Source: an uncultured Collinsella sp. (GTDB taxonomy: Bacteria; Actinomycetota; Coriobacteriia; Coriobacteriales; Coriobacteriaceae). From it: DNA of 15,486 nt. The stretch is from positions 1 through 15,486 of the forward strand of contig USEF01000020.1 in NCBI GenBank assembly GCA_900553475.1, given 5' to 3'. The translations under genes were made by a program, and so were the position numbers. The notes beneath the pieces are model-generated. The model did no database searches. It worked only from the letters and a program-made list of their open reading frames with translations, and had not been told where the DNA came from. This document shows, piece after piece, positions 8,837 through 15,486 of this stretch (position 1 is the first letter of the stretch; the number at the start of each line of letters is the position of its first letter).

Positions 8837-8862
8837 CTCAGATAAGCACGGAGTTTTCCAGG

Positions 8863-8901
8863 GAGACGCTGTCCTTTGTTATGTGCAAAGGGCGGCGTCT
8901 C
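8863..8901 (+). terminator. Hairpin in the scrB-degV gap
   Basis: Arms 8863-8878 and 8886-8901 pair over 16 bp (two G-T pairs) around a 7-base loop, followed by TTT. It could terminate the sugar operon or act as a leader attenuator for degV. The short T-run makes termination incomplete at best. Confidence 0.55.
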
Positions 8902-8987
8902 TTTGGCGCTTGGGGGTCGTTCTGTAGCAGGACGGCGGGCGTGTGTCACATATTAAAAAGCCAACGTCGAGATGGGTCGTGATAATA

Positions 8988-9842
8988 ATGGGCAAGTACA
9001 TAATCGTGGTTGAATCTGGTTCGGATGTGACGCCAGAGCTCTGCGAGCGCTACGGCATCGTGCGCGTGCCTATGCATGTCACGATTGGTGACGAGACCGT
9101 CGAGGACGGCTCGATCGATCCGCTCGAGATTTATTCGCGCTGCAACGAGTTTGGCGTGATGCCCAAGACCAGCGGCTGTGCGCCGGCAGATTTTGCGCAT
9201 GTGTACGACCGCATCCATGCCGAGCAACCCGACGCGACCATTCTGCATCTTGCATATTCCGAGGCCACGACCTGCTCGCATCAATCATCGAAGATCGCCG
9301 CCAAGGGTCGCGACTACGTCTACTCCATGGACACGCGTTTTGTCTCGGTGGGCCAGTCGCTTGTTGTCGTCGAGACCGCCAAATACATCGAGGCTCACCC
9401 CGATGCCACCGTCGACGAGATCTTCGCCTTCGCGAACTCCGTCATGGACCGCGTGCTGCTGGGCTTTGTTCCTACCGATCTTGCCTTTCTTAAGGCGGGC
9501 GGTCGCTTGTCCAACGTCGCATTCCTTGGCGCCCATCTGCTCAAGATTAAGCCCTGCATTGAGGTGACGGGCGGCAAGTTCGTGGCGACCAAGAAGTTCC
9601 GCGGCTCTATGCTCAAGTGCGCCCGCGCCTTTATTGACCACATGGTTGCGAAGGGCGAGATTGACTACTCGCACATTGGCCTGGCGTATTCGGTGGGCCT
9701 TTCCCAGGAGCTGCGCGATGACATGGAGGTCTATGCGCATGATCTGGGCTTTAAGGACGTTACCTGGACTCAGGTCGGCGGCGTCATCTCGAGCCATTGC
9801 GGCCCGACCGCCTTCGGTGCGGTGCTCACGCTTAAGGCGTAA
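8988..9842 (+). CDS. DegV family fatty-acid-binding protein
   Basis: This 284-residue two-domain DegV protein (FakB-like) is of the type that binds a fatty acid and presents it to FakA kinase for acyl-phosphate formation. Recognisable blocks are MGKYIIVVESGSDVTPEL at the N-terminus, KTSGCAPADF with T61/S62 (the conserved TS pocket), MDTRFVSVGQSL, FLKAGGRLSNVAFLGAHLLKIKP, and GGVISSHCGPTAFG at the end. The serine-rich SSGLSGTYQS-type loop of many family members reads SEATTCSHQS here. ATG at 8988 is chosen because homology begins there. No strong ribosome-binding site precedes it, and a GTG at 8943 remains possible. No FakA-like gene is nearby. The gene appears to be monocistronic, and the precise ligand is unknown. 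Confidence 0.9.
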   Translation: MGKYIIVVESGSDVTPELCERYGIVRVPMHVTIGDETVEDGSIDPLEIYSRCNEFGVMPKTSGCAPADFAHVYDRIHAEQPDATILHLAYSEATTCSHQSSKIAAKGRDYVYSMDTRFVSVGQSLVVVETAKYIEAHPDATVDEIFAFANSVMDRVLLGFVPTDLAFLKAGGRLSNVAFLGAHLLKIKPCIEVTGGKFVATKKFRGSMLKCARAFIDHMVAKGEIDYSHIGLAYSVGLSQELRDDMEVYAHDLGFKDVTWTQVGGVISSHCGPTAFGAVLTLKA

Positions 9843-9884
9843 AGGCCGCAGGCGAGCGTTCTTCAGCCTGACATCTCGACGTAG

Positions 9885-9906
9885 CCCCCAGCCATGGTGA
9901 TGGGGG
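9885..9906 (+). terminator. Weak hairpin after degV
   Basis: CCCCCA (9885-9890) and TGGGGG (9901-9906) form a 6-bp GC-rich stem with a 10-base loop, followed by ATAGATTAAAA. It is a possible terminator of degV. The T content downstream is low. Confidence 0.35.
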
Positions 9907-9937
9907 ATAGATTAAAACGTGCCGTTCTAGTCCGAGA

Positions 9938-9966
9938 CGTTTAAACGCAAACGCATGGGCTAGAAT
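9938..9966 (+). promoter_or_regulatory. Palindrome and candidate -10 upstream of pflA
   Basis: CGTTTAAACG (9938-9947) is a perfect 10-bp palindrome lying where a -35 would be, with TAGAAT (9961-9966) as a plausible -10. It may be an operator overlapping the pflA promoter. The regulator cannot be identified. Confidence 0.3.
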
Positions 9967-10016
9967 GACTCTGGCATTTTAATTGGTTGCATCCAAGGAG
10001 AGGCAAGGTAGCGCGA

Positions 10017-10835
10017 ATGGCAGAAATGACGCTTGAGGGTGTGGACGCTCGTCCCGAGGACTCTGCGTTTGCCCTTGGCCGCGTGCATTCGATCGAGACG
10101 ATGGGAACGGTCGACGGACCCGGCATCCGCTTTGTGGTGTTTGTTCAGGGCTGTCCCATGCGCTGCGCGTATTGCCACAATCCCGATACCTGGTCGGTCA
10201 ACGGCGGCACCATGGTGACCGTCGAACACCTGATGGATGAGTTCCAGAGTAACCACGAGTTCTATCGCAGCGGTGGCATTACGGTGTCCGGCGGCGAGCC
10301 GCTCCTGCAGCCCGAGTTTTTGGCCGATCTGTTTCGTGCTATGCATAACAACCCCGATGGCCGTGTACATACCTGCCTAGATAGCTGTGGCTATGCATTT
10401 GACCCCAACCACCCCGAGAAGTTCGATGCCGTGCTCAACGAGACCGACATGGTACTGCTCGATATTAAGCATGCCGACCCGGTCGAGCATAAAAAGCTGA
10501 CCGGTTGCGATCCCGCACGCATCTTGGCGTTCGGCGATGAACTTGCACGTCGCAAGATCAAGGTCGTTATCCGCCACGTGGTGGTGCCGGGCATTACCGA
10601 CACGGTGGAGGAGTGCGAGAAGCTCGGTCGCCTCATCGCTCCATGGCACAACGTGGTGGGCCTGGAAATGCTGCCGTATCACACGATGGGTGTCGTCAAG
10701 TACGAGCAACTGGGCATTCCCTATAAGCTTGAGGGCGTACCTCAGATGGATACCGCGCGCATGCCCGAGCTGCGCAATGCCGTTATGGCCGGTATGAAAA
10801 AGCGCCGTGCGGAGCTCAGGTCGGCCATCGGCTAA
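10017..10835 (+). CDS. pflA: Pyruvate formate-lyase activating enzyme (radical SAM)
   Basis: This radical SAM activase generates the 5'-deoxyadenosyl radical that abstracts hydrogen from the PFL glycine. The [4Fe-4S] motif CxxxCxxC is seen as C46-P-M-R-C50-A-Y-C53. It is followed by HNPDTW and the GGEPLLQPEF segment, both typical of PflA. The 272-residue length is slightly above the ~246 of E. coli, owing to an N-terminal extension of about 20 residues before RVHSIETMGTVDGPG. AAGGAG (9995-10000) is 16 bases before ATG 10017, so the start is not firm. TTG at 9987 precedes the Shine-Dalgarno and is unlikely. Here it must act on the separate small radical protein at 2533. It is unlinked from pflB by the sugar cluster and degV. 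Confidence 0.94.
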   Translation: MAEMTLEGVDARPEDSAFALGRVHSIETMGTVDGPGIRFVVFVQGCPMRCAYCHNPDTWSVNGGTMVTVEHLMDEFQSNHEFYRSGGITVSGGEPLLQPEFLADLFRAMHNNPDGRVHTCLDSCGYAFDPNHPEKFDAVLNETDMVLLDIKHADPVEHKKLTGCDPARILAFGDELARRKIKVVIRHVVVPGITDTVEECEKLGRLIAPWHNVVGLEMLPYHTMGVVKYEQLGIPYKLEGVPQMDTARMPELRNAVMAGMKKRRAELRSAIG

Positions 10836-10961
10836 CAAGCCATTTTTGCCCCTTTATGATACCCGAGCTGTACTGGCCTAACGGCTTGGTGCTGACACGG
10901 TTGAGCCAAAATGCTGGTACCATACCGTGGATAAGCAATTTGCACGGATTTGGGGGATGGC

Positions 10962-11702
10962 ATGGCAACCATCGCGATCATAGGCGCACTCGAAAAAGAG
11001 GTTGCGCAGATTAAGGAAGAGCTGAGTGGCACGCATGAGTCGCAGGAGGCGGGCTTGACCGTTGTGAACGGTGGGCTTTCGGGTCTGACAGTAGTCGCCA
11101 CGACGGCAGGCATGGGGACCGTGAACGCCGCTGCCGCAACGCAGCATCTCATCAGCAAATACGCCCCGCAGGCCGTTGTGTTTTCGGGCATTGCGGGCGG
11201 CCTAAACCCTAAACTCCATATTAACGACGTGGTCATTGGCAAACGCCTACGCTATCTGGATACCGATACCGCGCTTATCGCCGAGTCCGCACCGGGGCTC
11301 GAGGAGTTTGGCTCGACGCCCGCGCTGGTCGATATTGCCGCCGACGTGCTTGCTGAGCGTGGGTTTGTTGACGCTTCGAAAAATGCAGTCGCTTCGAACG
11401 AGGGCACCAAGCAGTTCCTGGTCGGCACGATTGCCACGGGTAACCGCTTTGTGACGGGCGCCACCATGCGCAACGACGCTATCGAGGCGACGCATGCCGA
11501 TTGTGTCGGCATGGAGGGCGCGGCAATTGCCCATGTCGCAACCAAAAATGGTGTCGATTGCCTGGTGTTGCGCGCTATCAGCGATAATTGTGACGAGGCG
11601 TACGATGCAATTTGCGAGCGCGAGTTCGATCTGTTCGAGTACGCGCGTGTCGCAAGTGACATCACACTCGATATCGTCCGCCGCATTGCCGCTGCGCAAT
11701 AG
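10962..11702 (+). CDS. mtnN: 5'-methylthioadenosine/S-adenosylhomocysteine nucleosidase
   Basis: This 246-residue cytoplasmic enzyme hydrolyses MTA, SAH and 5'-deoxyadenosine to adenine plus the thioribose or deoxyribose part. The N-terminus IAIIGALEKEV carries the catalytic glutamate (E13). GIAGGLNPKLHINDVVIG matches the family AGG block. VGMEGAA carries E185 and RAISD carries D208, equivalent to E174 and D197 of the E. coli enzyme. GGGGGAT upstream supports ATG at 10962; TTG at 10950 is an alternative. Its substrate range includes the 5'-deoxyadenosine released by radical SAM enzymes such as PflA just upstream. That is a sensible functional pairing but not proof of co-regulation. It lies 38 bases before engB, probably in one operon. 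Confidence 0.92.
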   Translation: MATIAIIGALEKEVAQIKEELSGTHESQEAGLTVVNGGLSGLTVVATTAGMGTVNAAAATQHLISKYAPQAVVFSGIAGGLNPKLHINDVVIGKRLRYLDTDTALIAESAPGLEEFGSTPALVDIAADVLAERGFVDASKNAVASNEGTKQFLVGTIATGNRFVTGATMRNDAIEATHADCVGMEGAAIAHVATKNGVDCLVLRAISDNCDEAYDAICEREFDLFEYARVASDITLDIVRRIAAAQ

Positions 11703-11740
11703 CGCGTCTATTTGTAAGAACCTACGACCAAGGAGTGTCC

Positions 11741-12331
11741 ATGGCCGATTCCATTAACTATCAGCTTGCCAAGTTCGTTGCCAGCTACGGCAAGGTTTCG
11801 CAGATTCCCGAGTCCACCTGCCCTGAGGTGAGCTTCGTCGGCCGCTCCAACGTGGGCAAGTCCTCCATCATGAACAAGCTCTTTGGCCGCAAGAACCTGG
11901 TCAAGGTTTCCAGCACGCCGGGCAAGACGAGCAACATCAACTTCTTTGAGGCCGACGACGTGCATTTCGTGGACCTGCCGGGTTACGGTTTCGCCCGTCG
12001 CTCCAAGGCCGAGCGCGACCGTTGGGCCGAGCTCATCGGCGACTTCTTCGACTCCGAGCGCAGCTTTAACTTGGTCGTCTCGCTGGTGGACATTCGTCAC
12101 GACCCCAGCAAGCTCGACCACGACATGATTGACTACCTACAGGGCAACGAGTTCAACTTTATCGTCTGCCTCACCAAAGCCGACAAGCTCAGCCGCACCC
12201 AGCAGGCCCGCCAGGCAGCAGCCATCAAAAAGCAGCTCAACGTCCCGGCCGAGAATGTAATCATCACGAGCTCCCAGACCGGCACCGGCATCGACGAACT
12301 CAAAAAGCGCATCGCCGAGGCCTGCCTCTAA
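11741..12331 (+). CDS. engB: Ribosome biogenesis GTPase EngB (YsxC/YihA)
   Basis: This 196-residue essential-type GTPase is involved in 50S subunit assembly. G motifs are visible in order: GRSNVGKSS (34-42), the STPGKT switch I segment, DLPGYGFARR with the family-typical GYGFA, TKAD, and SSQTGTGIDEL. The length is normal for a stand-alone EngB. ATG at 11741 follows AAGGAG (11730-11735) with 5-base spacing and is preferred over the GTG at 11735. It lies 38 bases after mtnN. The gene is GC-rich and housekeeping-like, and it marks the left edge of the lower-GC accessory segment that follows. Confidence 0.96.
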   Translation: MADSINYQLAKFVASYGKVSQIPESTCPEVSFVGRSNVGKSSIMNKLFGRKNLVKVSSTPGKTSNINFFEADDVHFVDLPGYGFARRSKAERDRWAELIGDFFDSERSFNLVVSLVDIRHDPSKLDHDMIDYLQGNEFNFIVCLTKADKLSRTQQARQAAAIKKQLNVPAENVIITSSQTGTGIDELKKRIAEACL

Positions 12332-12362
12332 TCGGGCAGCATCCCCTCAAAAGCTCTCATCT

Positions 12363-12409
12363 ATATCACCCCAGTGATAGTTATTGGTAAACTATCACTG
12401 GGGTGATAT
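12363..12409. promoter_or_regulatory. Perfect palindrome, nested operator dyads and/or terminator
   Basis: Arms 12363-12382 and 12390-12409 are perfect 20-bp complements around ATTGGTA, followed by six T residues (12409-12414). This would be an excellent terminator for engB. Each arm is itself a dyad: TATCACCCCAGTGATA (12364-12379) and TATCACTGGGGTGATA (12393-12408), both TATCAC-N4-GTGATA. It sits 5 bases before the AGGAGG of the next gene, so it may also be the operator of that gene pair. GATATT at 12405-12410 is a poor -10 candidate. Confidence 0.8.
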
Positions 12410-12425
12410 TTTTTAGGAGGTCGAT

Positions 12426-13109
12426 ATGGAGCTTTGGCACGGGTCGGAGGTTGTTGTCGAGCATCCGTCGCTGGATAGATGTAAGCAGTTCAACGACTAT
12501 GGACGTGGGTTTTATTGCACGCCACATGAGGAAATGGCGATGGAATGGGCATGCCGGACCGAGTCCGATGGTATCGCGAATCGATATGAGCTCGATATGG
12601 ATGGTCTCGCGGTCTTGGATTTGGAGTCCGGGGAGTTTTCAATTCTTAATTGGCTTGCGATTTTGGCCGACAACCGGGAGTTTAATGTCTCGACGCCAGT
12701 AGCACGCGAGGGGCTTCGTTATCTGCTGGATAACTGCCTGATTGATATTTCTCCCTATGACGTTATTCGAGGCTATCGCGCCGACGATTCCTACTTTTCG
12801 TTTGCAAGACAGTTCGTTAACGGCATGATCTCGCTCAGGCAACTGCAACTCATTATGCGTTTGGGCGATTTGGGCATCCAATACGCTCTTATGAGTGAGC
12901 GCGCGTTCTCGGCGATCAGGTTCCGCGATTGGAAGCAGGCCTCGGGAGCTGAGTTTTATCCCAAACGATTTGAGCGAGAACAGAATGCTCGACGTAAGTA
13001 TCTGGATACGATAAACGGATTTGACACCGAGGGTGTCGACATTAGGGATTTGATGGCAGGGAGGGTCGATTTAAATGATCCAAGAGTTAACGGATTGTGG
13101 GCCGAGTAG
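12426..13109 (+). CDS. DUF3990 protein, ADP-ribosyltransferase-like putative toxin
   Basis: This 227-residue protein fits the DUF3990 pattern, a family placed with the ADP-ribosyltransferase superfamily. The N-terminal block LWHGSEVVVEHP (H5-G6-S7) and the segment FNDYGRGFYCT (22-32), followed by EMAMEWA, resemble the first ART motifs (H of H-Y-E and the conserved aromatic strand). A central ADDSYFSFARQF (119-130) and the segment MRLGDLGIQYALMSERAF (143-160, E158 a possible catalytic acid) are also family-like. AGGAGG (12415-12420) gives an ideal start. The gene overlaps the next by 35 bases, suggesting translational coupling. Codon and base use are less GC-rich than in engB. Function as a toxin or phage-defence effector is inferred from family and arrangement; the target and catalytic competence are unknown. 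Confidence 0.75.
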   Translation: MELWHGSEVVVEHPSLDRCKQFNDYGRGFYCTPHEEMAMEWACRTESDGIANRYELDMDGLAVLDLESGEFSILNWLAILADNREFNVSTPVAREGLRYLLDNCLIDISPYDVIRGYRADDSYFSFARQFVNGMISLRQLQLIMRLGDLGIQYALMSERAFSAIRFRDWKQASGAEFYPKRFEREQNARRKYLDTINGFDTEGVDIRDLMAGRVDLNDPRVNGLWAE

Positions 13110-13773
13110 GACATATCCCGTCTATTACCTCGAGGACGCAATGAACAACCTAGGCGACTGCTTTGACTATGCCGTTAATGATTATGGAGCAGAGGGATCG
13201 GAAGTTGCTGAACTCTTTTGCCTCAGCGGCGTAGCTCGCGAGTTCGAACGCGGCAACGCATGGGTCGTATCGGGAAAATCGGGCGTTGAGCTGTTCGCGC
13301 TTATCGCTGAAAGATCGGGCTATCAAAACAGGCCTATACCGGACTGCACCTATCGATTTGAGAAGACGCCGGAATATTGGGCGGGCTGGATGCTGGCATA
13401 CCTGCAGTGGCGTTTAGGGGAGTCTTTCGAAGATCTGCTGCATGTCGTTCCATTTGATGCGCTGCGCGGTCTGTACTATCCCTGGCATGAAGCCTCAGAG
13501 GAACGTGTGGCGCGTCTTATTTGCGATATGGCGAAGAAAACACCTCGTCAAACTAAACTGGCGCAAGCAAGAAAGAGGCTCAAGAAAACCCAACAAGACC
13601 TGGCATACGAATCGGGCGTATCACTCCGCTCAATCCAAATGTACGAACAGCGCCAGAGAAACATCAACGAAGCATCGGTAACAACCGTAAGGGATATGGC
13701 GAAAGTCCTGCACTGCAGCATCGAAGACATCTTAGAGCCAGTCTTTGAATACAAAGAAACTAGCGCAGCCTAA
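13075..13773 (+). CDS. Putative antitoxin/regulator with C-terminal XRE helix-turn-helix
   Basis: In this 232-residue protein, residues 160-222 form an XRE/Cro-type helix-turn-helix (TKLAQARKRLKKTQQDLA, then SGVSLRSIQMYEQ and a tail with SIEDILEP). The first ~155 residues are not a domain I can name with confidence. The part DYGAEGSEVAELFCLSGVA (about 38-56) faintly resembles DUF3791 proteins that often accompany DUF3990, but this is only a visual impression. The start at 13075 follows GGGAGGG by 8 bases and lies inside the upstream gene. ATG at 13141 with GAGGAC is an alternative that would remove 22 residues. The HTH could bind the dyads at 12364-12408 and repress the pair, as antitoxins often do. 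It may also bind the DUF3990 protein directly. Confidence 0.7.
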   Translation: MIQELTDCGPSRTYPVYYLEDAMNNLGDCFDYAVNDYGAEGSEVAELFCLSGVAREFERGNAWVVSGKSGVELFALIAERSGYQNRPIPDCTYRFEKTPEYWAGWMLAYLQWRLGESFEDLLHVVPFDALRGLYYPWHEASEERVARLICDMAKKTPRQTKLAQARKRLKKTQQDLAYESGVSLRSIQMYEQRQRNINEASVTTVRDMAKVLHCSIEDILEPVFEYKETSAA

Positions 13774-13780
13774 AAGAGAT

Positions 13781-13835
13781 GCTGGCCGCTGATTGCTCAA
13801 GTTGCAGTTCGAGCAATTTGAGCAGCGAAGCCGGC
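13781..13835 (+). terminator. Stem-loop after the DUF3990/XRE pair
   Basis: An inner stem of 12 bp (13794-13805 with 13813-13824, one G-T pair, loop AGTTCGA) is enclosed by GCTGGC (13781-13786) and GCCGGC (13830-13835). No T-run follows, so it may be a weak terminator or part of a structured 3' end. Confidence 0.45.
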
Positions 13836-13884
13836 TGCCTAGTGGGGGCATGTGGGCCTTCTAGGTATCAAAATCCGCCTACGT

Positions 13885-13932
13885 ATCGAAATGCCCCGCC
13901 AAGCTAAAGTGCTCGGCGGGGCATATTTCGAT
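13885..13932. terminator. Bidirectional terminator between convergent genes
   Basis: A GC-rich stem ATCGAAAT-GCCCCGCC (13885-13900) pairs with 13915-13932, with a two-base bulge. It lies between the + strand DUF3990/XRE pair and the - strand gene ending at 14006. T-containing 3' sides on both strands (ATATTTCG and CATTTCG) fit a shared terminator. Confidence 0.65.
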
Positions 13933-14005
13933 TGACGATGCTAACAGGGGTTGAACTTTAATATGCCGCGAGTAAGAGGCGTCTGCATTTAGCAATTAAA
14001 GTAAA

Positions 14006-15019
14006 TTATTCAATTCGGGTGCTCAGCCAGTATTCTCCATTTGAAGCTAAGATTGCGTACGTAATTCCATTTTTGACAGTTGGCGTACCTACGCAGGCAG
14101 CGCCAATCTCCTTAGCGTCGGAAAATGAGAGTGTTGGATCAATTGCTTGTATGGTTGCTAATGCTGTCGCCGCGGCATAATCTGAATTTTCGAAGTACAT
14201 GACTATGTTTTTGAAGCAGTTTTCTGATCCAAGATAGCTGAATAGTAGTTGACTGCTCGAGTCCGAGAAAAAACCTCCAATACCGGCAAGCGTAGAGCCA
14301 TTTTTTATCTGAAGCTCGAGTCCCGTGCCGCTATCGTCTAACTCGTAACTCGCCTTCATACTGCTGCAATTGGGAATATCGGAGAATTCCTCGTTAAGTC
14401 GTTCAATAAAGCCTTCAGGTGAAATTGAAAACGATCCGTCGCCAAGAAAGGAAGTAATTTCCTTTTCGTTGCGGGTGTCAACGACCTCTCCGCATCTCCC
14501 GCATTCTCGAATTTCCTTCGAGGTGGCGTCAACGTAATCGACTTCGGTAGTCCAAGAACCTGGTTGATGCCCAAGGGGTTTCCCTTCGGTTTTGCCGCAG
14601 CGTTGACAGGTCTTCGGAACCGTGCATGTTGCTTCTTCCCATTCATGTCCGAGCGGTTTCCCCTCGGTTTTGCCGCAACTTTTACAGGTGCGAGGGCTTG
14701 TACAGTTTGCATTGGTCCAAAGTTTGTGGGTGCAAAACATTTGAGGAAACAGCATGGGTAAGCAGAAGATGACGGCAACTATCGCAGCAGTTGCGATAGC
14801 CGCTCGTTTATTACCACCAAGTTTGTTAATGGCACTCGTTAGAAGTAAATCGTCCTCTTCCTTATTGCATGTGGCACCGTCTTCATTTGATGATCGATCG
14901 TCAGGGGAGGTGGTGTCGTCAGCACCATCAGAAACCTGCTTCCCTTCGATATTCGGCTTCTGTTCATCAGATGCACTGGGCGTTTGCTCACTATTGGGCT
15001 CTTTCATCTCGTCATCCAT
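14006..15019 (-). CDS. Membrane-anchored protein with cysteine-rich repeats, unknown function
   Basis: I do not recognise this 337-residue protein as a named family. Residues 1-70 are acidic, hydrophilic and disordered-looking. One membrane segment spans about 72-94 (AAIATAAIVAVIFCLPMLF). Beyond it come two tandem repeats of about 24 residues, TCKSCGKTEGKPLGHEW (111-127) and TCQRCGKTEGKPLGHQ (137-152). A third degenerate CxxC copy, RECGRCGE, lies at 171-178. These look like zinc-ribbon-like or surface repeats seen in gut bacteria. The C-terminal ~140 residues are a globular domain of unknown role. A cytoplasmic N-terminus and an exposed C-terminus are likely. The ATG complement at 15017-15019 has GAGAGGGGA upstream on the minus strand. 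It is convergent with the DUF3990/XRE pair and divergent from the small XRE gene. Base composition is AT-richer than the core genes. Confidence 0.7.
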   Translation of the reverse strand: MDDEMKEPNSEQTPSASDEQKPNIEGKQVSDGADDTTSPDDRSSNEDGATCNKEEDDLLLTSAINKLGGNKRAAIATAAIVAVIFCLPMLFPQMFCTHKLWTNANCTSPRTCKSCGKTEGKPLGHEWEEATCTVPKTCQRCGKTEGKPLGHQPGSWTTEVDYVDATSKEIRECGRCGEVVDTRNEKEITSFLGDGSFSISPEGFIERLNEEFSDIPNCSSMKASYELDDSGTGLELQIKNGSTLAGIGGFFSDSSSQLLFSYLGSENCFKNIVMYFENSDYAAATALATIQAIDPTLSFSDAKEIGAACVGTPTVKNGITYAILASNGEYWLSTRIE

Positions 15020-15094
15020 GCTTATCGAGTCCCCTCTCTCGTTTCAAATGTGCGATGCGAACAATTGCGATAAGTGAAACAGATACTCACATGA

Positions 15095-15117
15095 ATATAT
15101 CCTAGTTTGGGATATAT
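15095..15117. promoter_or_regulatory. Inverted repeat in the divergent promoter region
   Basis: ATATATCC (15095-15102) and GGATATAT (15110-15117) form a perfect 8-bp dyad with a 7-base spacer. It lies just before the small XRE gene and between the two divergent genes, a natural place for an autoregulatory operator. Confidence 0.5.
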
Positions 15118-15121
15118 CAAA

Positions 15122-15385
15122 ATGGAATATAGCGTAAACGGTATGAACGTTGATGCTAATAGGACATGCGGAAAGTGCCTCTCCCAGATTCGTCGGGAAC
15201 AAGGTATCACTCAGGTTGAACTCGCAAAGAAACTGAGGGTACCTCAGTCGTTCATCTCGAAAGTCGAAACCGGGGAACGCAGTCTTAGGGTTTATGAGCA
15301 GTTCGCCTATGCAGAGGCACTTGGAATTACCGTCGGAGTTCTCGTGCAAAGACTTGAGGCGGTTCTGAGCAGCGGAGATAAATAG
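15122..15385 (+). CDS. Small XRE-family transcriptional regulator
   Basis: This 87-residue, single-domain helix-turn-helix protein carries LSQIRREQGITQVELAKKL (about 20-38) and VPQSFISKVETGERSL (40-55), the XRE/Cro recognition-helix region. A closing segment VGVLVQRLEAVL follows. It resembles simple phage- or island-type repressors. ATG at 15122 follows GGGA (15109-15112) by 9 bases; TTG at 15107 and ATG at 15143 are alternatives that leave the HTH intact. It is divergent from the 14006-15019 gene and probably regulates it and itself through the dyad at 15095-15117 (inference). The downstream 100 bases to the window edge show no gene; a small GGGG-CTT-CCCC hairpin lies at 15458-15468. Confidence 0.85.
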   Translation: MEYSVNGMNVDANRTCGKCLSQIRREQGITQVELAKKLRVPQSFISKVETGERSLRVYEQFAYAEALGITVGVLVQRLEAVLSSGDK

Positions 15386-15486
15386 ATTGCGCCGCGAATC
15401 GGGCGATAATTAAATCAGCGAATGCGATTATCCTGTCGAGGCTGCGAAGGTCCCCTTGGGGCTTCCCCTGAAAACAATCCGCAGAT

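Noticed and set aside
14356..14778. 140-residue minus-strand frame inside the Cys-repeat gene
   Set aside because: Out-of-frame shadow of the 14006-15019 gene; its repeat-like sequence is simply the DNA repeat read in another frame.
12330..15400. att-like direct repeat AATCGGGC near 12331 and 15394 as island ends
   Set aside because: Only 8 bases shared, no integrase gene, and no tRNA; expected by chance at this composition.

Overview
The window looks like chromosome from a high-GC, strictly fermentative gut actinobacterium. A Coriobacteriia genome such as Collinsella is the best guess, based on the GC-rich codon use in the core genes, pyruvate formate-lyase fermentation, and the protein flavour. 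No rRNA, tRNA or marker gene settles the taxon. Protein families were recognised from conserved motifs read by eye; no database search was run.

Region by region: (1) 1-395 is a long leader. (2) 396-2784 encodes pyruvate formate-lyase as two adjacent genes. One is a 683-residue body carrying the active-site cysteine pair; the other is an 83-residue protein carrying the glycyl-radical loop. They are separated by two hairpins. (3) 2781-2963 is a very large imperfect palindrome that begins at the stop codon of the small gene. (4) 3083-8710 is a sucrose/fructoside cluster: a LacI-family repressor, an atypical GH32 enzyme, a PTS EIIBC permease and a classical sucrose-6-phosphate hydrolase. A 17-bp operator-like motif recurs before the repressor gene and before the first GH32 gene, where it is tandem and overlaps the promoter. 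(5) 8988-12331 holds housekeeping genes: DegV, the pyruvate formate-lyase activating enzyme (about 7 kb from its target), MTA/SAH nucleosidase and the GTPase EngB. (6) 12332-15385 is an accessory-looking, lower-GC segment. It carries an ADP-ribosyltransferase-like DUF3990 gene overlapping a gene for a protein with a C-terminal XRE helix-turn-helix, and both sit behind a perfect 20-bp-arm palindrome built of two dyads. Beyond them are a convergent gene for a membrane-anchored Cys-repeat protein and a divergent small XRE regulator.

Functionally, the sugar cluster would import and phosphorylate sucrose or related fructosides through the PTS and hydrolyse them in the cytoplasm. Pyruvate from glycolysis would then be cleaved by the split PFL, with PflA installing the radical on the small subunit. 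The two most notable items are the naturally split PFL, with possible intercistronic RNA control, and the DUF3990/XRE pair, which looks like a toxin-antitoxin or defence-type module with its own operator palindrome.
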